From Heliopora coerulea (lineage: Eukaryota > Cnidaria > Anthozoa > Scleralcyonacea > Helioporidae), in NCBI GenBank assembly GCA_030142905.1, contig JASJOG010000074.1, forward strand, positions 1,376,501 through 1,440,500: a stretch of DNA of 64,000 nucleotides, read 5' to 3'. A program made the translations under genes and the position numbers. The notes under the pieces were generated by a model. It did no database searches and had not been told where the DNA came from. It saw only the letters and a list, made by a program, of their open reading frames with translations. Of this stretch, positions 51,001 to 62,100 are shown piece by piece. Each line of letters begins with the position of its first letter. The stretch's first letter is position 1.

Positions 51001-53724
51001 GATAATGTAGCATCAGGGTTATTAGTTGTCAAAAAGTCGTTGCTATAGTGGGTTCTGTCATTATGACCAGGTGGTATTCTAAACCTATTTATGATGAGTG
51101 GACTTCCACTGTGATACTTGATTAAAGGAAAGCTTCTTTCCTAGGAAATTGTTAGTTCTGCACTGATTTGCATAGCTAGCACACATTTTTACAGTTTTCA
51201 ACTTTTCACAAAACAATCAAACCAAGAATGTATAAACCTTCTTACCAATGTCATTACCCCTTTAATGCCCAATTTTTCCCCTTTGTTCTGCCTTTGTTTT
51301 TCTATTGTTGTAAGGGGTATTAGGCATATCCAACATTGGCTGTTAAAGGGTTAACGAAGTAAAGTCCCACTTACTCTGTGCAGTTTTCTCTTCTTGTCTT
51401 CTTCTTCTTGTTCTTCCAGCTGCTTTTGTGCAAGTGTTTCATTATGAACACGTTCTTCAATTGCATATTTGTACTGTTCTAAGGCAGCTTCTCTTGTTGT
51501 AGAGTCGATCAGTCGAAAATCAAGGTAAATCAAGTGAGACAGGTGAGACACTGCATAAGCTCTGTAATTTTCATTTTCACAGAAAGGGTTTCCACACAAG
51601 TTCAGTGTTCTCAGGTTTTTGAAACGTCGAAGGTAGACAACCTTCAACACAAAATCCAGTTAATAGCATGAGTTCTGATTTTATCAGAGAAATGATACTG
51701 ATTATGTGAATTACTCTAAGCAAGGACAACCAGGTTTTTTTTTTTTAATGCGAGAGAAAAATAAATGAGCTGATGTGGTAACATGAATGCCCTTGGAACT
51801 ACGGCCTCCTCAGTCAAGCTTATATTTAATTTATTTTATCTGAAATTTAATTTAAACTCAATTGTTATAGCATTACAAGTACATGTATCCATTTGTATGA
51901 GAAAATGCTCATTACTAAACAGTTCCACTCCTATTTCATCAACTTGCTGCCATTTTTTTTGGCATTACCTTATAGTTAAGTTAACATACTGTTTTCCACA
52001 ATTTCAATGACATTATGAACAAAAGTATAGAAATGTGAAATGTTTATTTACAGTGTAAATCTATAGGTAAATGTTTGTTTGAGATTGAGTAGAGGAACTG
52101 CTCCCTTCCATCAGACCTTGGTGATGGCCATCACATTAGTAAGTAAGTAAGTAAACTCTTTATTTAATGAGGGTAGCACAGAATAGCACAAACTAATAAA
52201 CTAGTGGCCCTCAATCTAAAAATATGAGTTAAATAACAAATTCTCTGCTTTGTGCAAAACCTGATGTCTATGGCAGAACAACATCAGATTTTAGCAAAAC
52301 AACTTGCAGTTTTGCTAGTTTGACATTTCAACACCACTCCCCTCATTCCTTATACCCACGACCACAGGTCTTTAGATGTTACAGGTGTTACACACCCACT
52401 TAGGTTTAGGCTAATTTTCTAATTCATTTCTGTTTCTATAAAAAAAATACTCACATTTTCCAGCCCTTTGATGTTGTTATTTCCAATTGAAAGGACATGG
52501 AGATCAACCAAACTGTCCATGTTTTCAATTCTCGTGATTCGATTATTAAATAATGTTAGGTCTCGTAACTTGACCAGATTATCAAGTCCTTCAATCACCT
52601 CTATGTTGTTAAATGACAAATCTGGTAGAGGAAAAATAAGTGGAAACAGCTTTTTCTCAACATAATTCACTTCTTAGTCAAATTACACCTATTAATCTGC
52701 TAAAAGAAAATTCATTAACACTCCTATTTACATATCCTGTCTTCCATGCTTATTTTTTCCACTTCTTCCCTCTTTTTATACTATCTACTGATCCATCAGT
52801 TTTGGTTTTAATTTTTTTTCATCCATCTATCCCTTCAGCCATTTTATCCTTTTACAGTAAGCATTCTTTTTCTATTCAATCAAGAAGCTGAATAGCAAAT
52901 TACACTGATTTTCAAAATAATCAAAAACATGATTTTAGTTTTTAGTGTTCAATTCTGATTGACTTTGGCAAATCAAGATTTATAAAAGTTAACAAGATAA
53001 ACAACGTTTCCACCAGTGGTCTAATACAACCGGCATGATTGGGGGGGGGGGGGGGGTAAGTATGCACACAAAACAAGTAGCAGCCCTCAGTCACTTTTCT
53101 TTTTGTTTCTTGCCAGGGCCACAAACTGTCTTGGTTTTAGATAGCATGTGGCCCAGGCTTCTTGTTACAGCCTTGAAACACTTTAATCAATGAAAGTATG
53201 AATACTGGGGCCTCACTGCCAGGCAACAAAGCTTCTGGATACAACCACTGTAACACTTTGAAGTAATAATTAATAAAATAATAATAGGAACCACATTGCA
53301 ATTTTCATATGTTAATGCTCCTAAAGTATGACATTACCTAACCATTCCAGATTTACAAGCTTGTCCAGTCCTTCAATTTTCTCAATAATGTTATTGTCCA
53401 TTTGCAGTTTCGTCAAAGCAACAAAGCTCCATAAATTATCTACCTTCAGTATGTCTGTATTGAAGAAAATATCAATTATTTTTTTCAGCTTTACAGAATT
53501 TTAAAGGTCTAAGAGTTTGCTAAATGAACTTCGGTAAGTTGACCCAAAAATATCTATTTCGTACTTCTGTAATCCAGTCGAAGCGAAAGAACCCTGTCGA
53601 AATCAATGCCCTCCGCTTTTGCAATCCTTCCAGCTTCACCTTTGGGTCCCTGATCCTCAACTGCTTCTTTAAGCATCTGCTCATCGATTACAGAAGGTTC
53701 AATGGTATCGTACAACCGACTCAT
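48072..53724 (-). CDS. DRC3: DRC3 (LRRC48), dynein regulatory complex subunit 3
   Basis: Subunit of the nexin-dynein regulatory complex of motile cilia and flagella. Eleven exons: 53724-53565, 53454-53338, 52621-52455, 51641-51375, 50800-50688, 50375-50201, 49723-49592, 49508-49445, 48972-48866, 48419-48342, 48236-48072; 514 residues (human 523). N-terminus [14 protein letters not shown] matches the family almost exactly. Leucine-rich repeats about 45-230 ([38 protein letters not shown]) with an LRR cap, then coiled coil to the end ([25 protein letters not shown]). The exon 10 donor is GC rather than GT (AAG/GCAAGC at 48341). The exon 8-9 junction is the weakest. The start is the ATG of MSRLYD; a Met twelve codons upstream is less likely. 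Presence implies motile cilia. Confidence 0.93.
52138..52216 (-). repeat. Possible LINE 3' tail with (TTAC)n in DRC3 intron
   Basis: Read on the minus strand, a short unique piece ends AATAAAGAGTTTAC followed by four TTAC units (AGTA repeats at 52138-52155 on the plus strand). Simple-repeat tails of this sort end L2/RTE-type retroposons. Only the tail is visible; no reverse transcriptase frame is present. Confidence 0.4.
53041..53056. repeat. Poly(G) run of 16 in DRC3 intron
   Basis: Sixteen consecutive G residues between DRC3 exons 2 and 3; able to form G-quadruplex and likely unstable in length. Confidence 0.85.
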
Positions 53725-54672
53725 GGTTAATAAAACGCTAAAAAATATTAATGTTTCCACTTAAAGTTCAAAAATTCCCACTTGTTTGTGATACCTTGAC
53801 AACAACAGTCGAGCCTGCGTTGGTATGCAGTCAGTTAAAAAGTGAATAATGAAAAAAAAACAAAAAATAAAAATAAACAGAAAAAAACAACTACAAAAAT
53901 AAATGTCATAAATGAAAAGTTCCTATATTATTCTATGTTCAGTCCGACTGTTGACAGATTCTTATCGAACTTATCAAGACCAACGAGAAATTTTGTTGAA
54001 ATACGGAATAGTTGGTCGAAAAATTCCAGAATAAATTTTTCAGGGAACTATACATTCCGGAAAATGTCCTGATTTTTAAATTTCATATTGTGCTTTTTTA
54101 TTTGAGAAAGCTCTGAAGTTCTGTTCCCTTGTTGCTATATTTTCAACTGCAAACTATCCCCACCGTGTCCCTTGGCTTTATGTTTTAGTTTCTGGACAAG
54201 TCATAAACGTAAGTAAGTCAATTTAATTTCACCGTTATTGCTCAATCCAGAGAGTGGGTGTATGTCAAATTTTGAGTTTCAAAATATCCGGGTTTTCCTC
54301 TAGTGCTGGGGGGTCCAGCTGGAATGGATCAAAAGAAGTTTGTTTAATGGCCTAATGGTAATCAAGAATCCTTTTAAACGTACAAGGTTACTTTAACTTT
54401 AAGTATATGAAAATATTTCTGCAGCCTTTGCACGATGAATTCTCGTAAAAGATGAAAATGTACAGTTGGTTCGTGACTCATGGGTTTGTGACCGTGTCTG
54501 GATGTTTACCGGAAATGGTGAAGACTCGGACAGCTACAACCCTGGGAGAGGCTCAAAGTATTTCCGTATTTGGGTTCAAATGACTCCCGGGCCTAGAAAT
54601 ATTATCAAAGAGCCAAGAGTGAGAGAAAGTGGCCAGTCCATATGTCTCTTAAGGTAAAACTTGGCCTGTAAA
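53725..54672. promoter_or_regulatory. Divergent promoter interval DRC3 / formin
   Basis: About 950 bases between two starts facing away from each other. The left half has an A-rich segment (53850-53900); the right half, 54460-54670, has more CG words and is the likely formin promoter and 5' UTR. No clear RFX (X-box) palindrome for the ciliary gene was found by eye. Confidence 0.45.
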
Positions 54673-57600
54673 ATGGCGTCCGACCACGGCTCACGGTTGA
54701 CAACTTACTCGCTCACCAGACGGCTATCTGACCGCGAAGGCGAGAATGGCCATGCTCCTTTGGCTCACCGCCTCAGTCGTGCAGAATACGATGAACTTCG
54801 CTCAAACAGGACAACCGAACAAGGCAGCTCGAAGATATCTGAGCCTTCTTCAGTGGTTGAGAGAGCCTCAGGTATAGTTAAACTAATACGAAACGTGGAA
54901 GCGAAAATATGTTAAAACAAACTGGTCGATTTTCGAAAATGAATGGTTGAGTTACATTCTGTTAAATCCAATTCTTAACCTTTCGTTAAACGACACGATT
55001 TACGGATAGACGTCAATAATCGTTTGTAACTCAACCATATTTCAAGACTAAGATTCTAACTCATTTCAAAAGAAAACCAAGCGTTATTTGTTCATTCAGG
55101 AAAGATCGTTTCGGTTCGGAAATGGATGTGTCGCCATAAAGTCCATCGAGAGATACAATATAAAACTTATGCACCCGCATAAAAAACATGCAAAAACGAA
55201 TATCAAATGATGAATGTTGTATCTCTGTTTTGTCTTTGAAACATTCACGCGGTTGCGTGACTTCTACTCATACTCGTCCGTCAAATTCACCTTTTTCTTT
55301 TGTTTCAAGAATCATAATTATTAATTTAGAGACACTTAAATGACATTCTTTGAAGGTGTTGATGTACTTTTTTACATGCCTTTGGCCAGGAAGTTTTTAA
55401 ACGAGAACACGACTAAGGCATTAATGATGCCGTAATTCTAGTTTGTAAGGTCAATTGTTTTGACATCTTCACATGTTTTTAAGCCCATAAGAAGAGGTCT
55501 TGATGCGATTATTAAATACCTTCATCAATACAATACTTCCGTTTGTTTACGATGAGATCAGTGCCGAAGTGGCCAAATCCTAGCTATAAATCGCCACGCA
55601 GGGCAAAATCACTCTTTAATTTCAACCATAAAACTACACGTGCGTCATTAGAAGTGAATTTTAGGCCCTGTTTACTGTAATACTTCATAGGTTTTCAGTA
55701 ATTTCGGTGGGAAGGAGCATGATAAAATGAATGAACATTAATGTCATTAAAGTTAAATGGTTTGAACCCGGGAGAATCGTGACATGTTTGAGAAAGTTGA
55801 TCGTCCAGGTTAGTGTAGTCTTAAGAAAGACTGTTGGTTGAAGTGACTGACGTTTCGACAGCCTTAGTGGTGGTCATCTTCAGATGACTATGGTCAAATC
55901 ACTTCCTTGACAGGTAGTAATCCCTGTAGTGGCATGGAGTTTAGCATGGCCATGGGTGGGGAATTAGTGCTGAGTCATTTAGTTCAAGGACTTTCTGACT
56001 TTTGTTCTAAATTAGATAAACTTCTGGACCACATTTGGACTGCACTCAGGGCATACTACATTATCATCGTAGTTGCTTGCATAATCAAATAAGTTAAATC
56101 ATTTTGGCAACTTTATCTTGAATTACAGATGCATTAAGCAAAGTTTTTATTGGTTGTTGCCCCCAAACTGATAATTAATTTTAACAACTGAGCATCATGC
56201 TCAAAATGGGTCAAAACAGGATAATTTAAATTTGATGGATAATCTATGCACAATCTGTTTAATTGGGAGTCCTGGCCACTATAAAATATTAGTTATATAA
56301 CTGTCTACTCATGTCAGACAACTGGTACTCATTGTCTCTGATAGAGGTTAATAATATTAAAATTTCAATAATGTCTTTATTAGTACTTCATTTGCACAAT
56401 TTACTTTACCAAAATTTATTTCTTAGAAATTTTGGGACTTTTTGTCCATGGATGATTTGGTAATAGGTAAAAGTAGGAAATCATTTGGAAAGTCTGATTC
56501 TTTATTTTCATAGGTGATGAAAGTATGCCAAATGAGGGAGAAATTGAAAAACGTTTTTCCAATCTTTTGGTAAGTAATGCTATCTTGGTTGATTTGTTTA
56601 ATTATAACACTCCTGCATACAGTGGTGAGGATTGGCTTTGTTGGAACTAAGGGGAGGGGCTCATTTGTCATGAAAATGAAGAAAAAGAAAATTTTTAGTT
56701 TCTAAGCTTAACTGAAAAGTTTAGTGCCAAAAATTGCATGTTAATTCAGCAACATAATCACCTAAGGAATTCCTGGACTGATTTGATTGCTTGATTGGCA
56801 GAACAATTAGTACTTTTGAAACATAAAGATAGTGGTATTAAGTAACATCCTGGTCAGCAAATTACACTATTAAGTAAGCAATCAAACTAAAGTCACCGTA
56901 TGTGAATACAATTTTGACTCATAGACTTCCTCTGCTAACTGGTTAAAATCATACTTCATTTATCTAATTTTGACCATGCACACATTTGTATTCATTTTGT
57001 TTTTACTCCTCAATATTCCAGTTGGGTACTTTTCTCATAATTTTGCTCAGGAGGGGCAGACTTGCTTATACAAAATCAGCTTGAATTGATGAATTCAATT
57101 ACAAAACTCCATGCAATTTCTTTTTCATCAGGAAAAATTAACTCTTGACCCAGAGCAAGTTACAGACTTGAAGCGACATCCAATTCAGCACAAGTGGAAG
57201 TTGATTCAGGCCAAGGTAAAGTTCTGGTCTTGCAATGTGGCTTATTGACTTGAAAAAATCAAGGAGGCTAGAAATGAAACTAGAAAGGAGGGAAACCAGT
57301 CTTTTTTAGCCAAATCTCCTACTAATCTCCTGATGAAGGGCCTTTGCTTATAATGTCGAGAAGCTTTTTTTCCTATCTTTTAGATAGTGTATAACTTCAA
57401 GAACGCTGCTGTTTTATTGAAGTTATCTACACTGGACCCCCGTGCCTTAGAATTCCTTTTTAGCCAAAGCTTTAATATGATCAAAGTTAAAATGGCTTTT
57501 CACCCTCTTGGGAAGTTGCTCCACTCCCAGGCTATTTGCCCCATCCCCAGAGCAAAGAGCACACCCCCAGAGCAGTCATCTGACCAGTGGGGCAGTTGCC

Positions 57601-59127
57601 TCAACCCCAAGGTTGTTGATCCACCCCAGAGTTGTTTTTCCACCTCCTGAGTACTTGTCCAAGCCAAAGATAGTTACCCTAGTCTGAAGGACACTTGGTC
57701 CTTCCCAGAGTAGTTGCGATTGTTAGCATCCTTCTCTCTTTGCCTGGGTACTGCTCACTTTATGTCCTAATTAATATAAAATTTTAATGTGGTTATGTTA
57801 ATTATTATTTGTTAGGAAATGGTAGAGCCGAAGCACTCGTCTCAGTTCTACGTAAGCCAGCTGAGACGACACATGGACGAGGCTCTGATGCAGCACACAA
57901 AACCATCAAAGAAGTTGATCAAAGATTTAGAACCCAAAGAAGTGATTTTAAGGTCACTAGAAGTGGATGTGAGGACTCATCCAAATACAACGTATGTAAT
58001 GCTCCGACTAACATTTACAGGCCACCATGACAAAGGGAGATGCTCTCTATGGTCATGATTCATTGCTGAAAAATAATTTTCCAAGACTTAGTTTTCTCTT
58101 GTATGGACCTGTCTCCAAAGCCAACTGAATAAAAATGGCTATCTTTGGAACTTGCTGTCCCACATGAACAAGTTCTGTTAACACAGTCCAACAATATAAA
58201 CAGTTTTGAGTGGAGGATAATTGCTTCATTACTACTTTCAAGCAAAACCTTTTGGTGTAGAATCAAAATTAGTGTTCTTGTGTTTATGTAACTTCAGGTT
58301 TGCTGGAGATTGATTAACCAATATACTGTCATATATAAATTAATTTTCACCATTATTATGTTCAAAGGTTTTTTTCCAGCTGGGATATGAAGTTATGAAT
58401 ATTCTGTTACTATGTGTTGGTAGATCAGTGTTTGATTTATTCATGCAAAGCTTCAAAGAACGTATTGATCACTGTTATTATATTTCTATTTTTTTTTCTA
58501 GATGGCTTAGGGAATTTCTAGACGAACCATACAATGGCCATCAAGTATTAATCGATTTCTTGGCATTCTTACTCAAGCACCCCCCACCAACCCGACTTGA
58601 GCTGGAACGTAAGAAAAGTTCCAAAAGTTCTAAAACTGACAAAAGTACCAGCAGCACGAAGAGACGACGTAATGTGATGGCAAGAAGTCATGTAAGTATT
58701 ATTTTTGTTCACACTGTGCTCGTTTTACGGGGCTGTCACCAACAATTCCCCAACAGGGTGTAAACTAGAGCGTTTGGAGCCACACCCCGCGAAAAATTTC
58801 ATAATTCAATTGTCTAAAGATATGCCATGTCGTTTTTAGCAGGAAATAAGCGCAACAATATCGTGCAAATACTCACAGATGAAGCCAGCTGGTTAAAGTT
58901 GGCAGTCAACACTAAGGTCGTAAATTAACTTTTGATAAATATTAATGTTTCATGGCTTTAAGTCAAAAACATCCCGATTTCCCGGAAGTAGAAGGCATAG
59001 AAAACATGTCATAAGTCTACCAATTTTAAGAAAATGAATTTTCAAAGATGAATTTTCGGTTAGCTGATATTTTCCCATTCCAAACGAGAAGTTCTCATTT
59101 GGAACGGTATTATCACACGAAGTGTAA

Positions 59128-59160
<33 letters not shown>

Positions 59161-62100
59161 AAATCCTTCAGTTCCCTTGAGCTGCTGAACTTGATATTTT
59201 ATCTTCACAATATCACGTTAGATCAAGTCACGTTGTGAGATGACAAGTCACGAAATGTCTCTTCACGTATCGAAATGTTACGTTACATTGACCGGTTGTG
59301 TTACGTTGAGACATGTGTCACTGTACGTTGTGATACCATGTGCTGCGTAGTGAAATTCAGACACCTTACCACTTGTCATACTTCGGGAAAAATTTATTAT
59401 CTTGGCTTTGAATAGGAATAGATGAATTATTAAACAATTTCTATCTGTCAAGTATTGAGGCAATTTTGTAATCTTTAGGCAGATGAACATATGTGTTTGA
59501 TGTGTCTGAAAGCACTGATGAAGAATAAGGTAAAATATAACACAGACTTATTTTACTACTGATGAAGATATACACTGGTATCTTCGAAGTAACTCACTGT
59601 ACTTAGATGTCTGAATACATCTAACAGTTTATTTCCCCAATAATAATAATAAATGTATACGTACTTAATGTATAAGCTTTGCTTCGTTCACGTTTTTATT
59701 TCCCGGACTTTGTTAGTTAATCAACTTATTAGTTTTATTTTGTCCGTGTTTTTCTTACAGTTTGGGTTTAAGTCCGTCATGGCCGTTAAAGATACACTTA
59801 CATACGTTGTGATGTGTCTTGGAATCGACAACATCAAGACAAAGACTTTGGCCATCAAGGTAGGGGTATCTCGGCCACTGTACATCTACACGTTTAGACA
59901 GATTTAAGCTGCTGTTGGCCATAAACTGCACTTGTCCAGCTGAGGTCAGCGTTACCTTGCATTGATAAGTCAATTTGAGATAATCTCTTCACGCACCCAT
60001 CGGTGGTTAAAAAAATATCAACTTATTCATGGTGGGAGCTCCCCCCTTGACGAGTAAAATCGTCTGACTTTAGGCAGAGTAAAATAATTGAAGTCTTATC
60101 CTGCCGGGAAAGAGTTGATAATCCTGTTTCACTGACTCATTTCCTTCGTATATTGTAATATTGTAGCTCCTTTATGCTGCCTGTGCCAATGACAATGACA
60201 AATACCATAGCAAAGTTATCGAAGCACTGGAACTATTCCGAGTGAAAACTGAAGAACAACAAATGTTTACCACACTGGTTAATTTTCTGTTCTTAGAACC
60301 GATCCAGCCCGGCTTGCAGGTGAGGCGGCAAGAACATTTAGGAAGCCGAAGTAATCTCAATGGCTGCACAGTCACTACGTTTTTCTTATTCTGTTTTATT
60401 GCTCTGCTAGGCTGTTACCCTGGCCTTGTTGAATGCTGTGGTAAACAACTCTCCCACGTACAATGAGCGAATATTTCACCAACAACAAATATGTGTGGCC
60501 GGATTTAGTGACGTGCGCTTAGAAAAGGTAAATTCTCTTTCAATGAATTTTCAGTTGAGAGTTTTACAGTTTTGGATAAAATATAATATGAACTGAATAT
60601 TAAGATAAAGACCGTGAATCGGGTGTGTTTTCCAGACCTTGCATAGGTTTCGTATTATTTCTTTACTAGACCCTAGAAGGCTTGGACGCCACACCAGTGA
60701 GAGAAGAGCTGAAAATATGGAAAGAAAATTTTGTCAACATTCAAGACTTAATGGATGAATATTCGCAGCTTAAGGAAAGATCAAAACTCTTAAGAGACGA
60801 GGTATGAAAAAGATTCGAATTTTAATTCAACATATTTTAATTGATTTGAAAGGCTTTACAAAAGTTAAACTATTAGCCGACCTCATTTTCTGTCAAGTCA
60901 CAACAGTTACGCTATCAGTTACAACAGAGTTCATGACCTCCTTTCATATAATTTCTTTCCAGGTTGATCTTTTACAAGGGAAGTTGGAGGTAATAACTCG
61001 CTGTCGTATGTGTAGCACTTTATAAGTTCCGCTTCCAGTCAACTAGTTGAATGTCCGGTGGTTTCTCATACTGGTCTTGTTTATACAGGAAGACATCTAA
61101 GTCTTGAACCTAAATACACGATTTGAGTTAAAAAGGGACTGAGGCCGAATATTTAATGTATAGAATTTGCGAGAATTTATTGTGTCCAAGTGTAGTGGGT
61201 TTTGTTTTATCCTTGAGGTCTTTTCTCGTTTAGACGGTTATACTCACAGTGGTTATAACGTGTGTTAGTGCACGTGTCTCTCGCCACTGTAACTAGGGTT
61301 CGATTCCGGCTCCGAGCATTTATCTGATTGAAGTTATCTTTGTCACATGTGAGAAGAACATTGCAGAGTTTTCTCCGGGTACTCCGGTTTCCTCCTGCAG
61401 TAACACTGAACCCATGAGGGATGGCCTTTACTGGACCTCTAGGGAGAACAGCTCAGTATAAATAATGGCACTTAATAAAGTTAAGTGCGTCTCTCAGATG
61501 CACTTATCCGAAATTTTATTGCTGTCCAAACCGCAACCACCTCGACCTTACGCCCTGCATTTAGACGGTTTTTACCTCTCAGACTACCATGACGTCTCTG
61601 ACGGTTTTAATGTCACTTGATGTTACAGTGACCAATACATTTATCATATTTTAAATACAGGACGTCCAGCGCGAGAAAAACGAGGCAGAAAGGCAGAAGA
61701 TAGAAGTAGGTTTTAGCAACCGATATTTGTTATGTAACTGCTGAAGTTTACACTTTGATATACCTATCTGTATCTCGAGTTAATAAGTATGTTTTAATTT
61801 TTCGCATTAGTTTGAAGAAAAAGCAGAGAACTTTCGTTTCCGAGCAACAGAGCTACAAACTGCATTGGAAAAACGTATGGTGAGTTTTACCGGATAGGTG
61901 TCCAGGCGTTTGCTCGACAAGTTCGACAAGTTCCACAACTCACTCAATAAGTGTTCTATCTTTCCGAAAACCCAAAGGATTATTATAATATGTATTTCAG
62001 AGAATTCAAAATAGCGAAAAGCGACAGAATTCGAAAAGGCGGAACCCCTGAAGGAAATGGATTTTTAAGGAGATGAAATAGTGTTTCTCCCTGTTGTTTT

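Noticed and set aside
55907..56092. 61-codon plus-strand ORF with a hydrophobic C-terminus in formin intron 1
   Set aside because: Starts at a non-ATG codon, no homologue recognised, and it is not in phase as an extra formin exon. Kept out for lack of support.
57387..57650. Open frame of 87 codons in formin intron 3
   Set aside because: It runs through the degenerate CCCCAGAG minisatellite and has no splice context.
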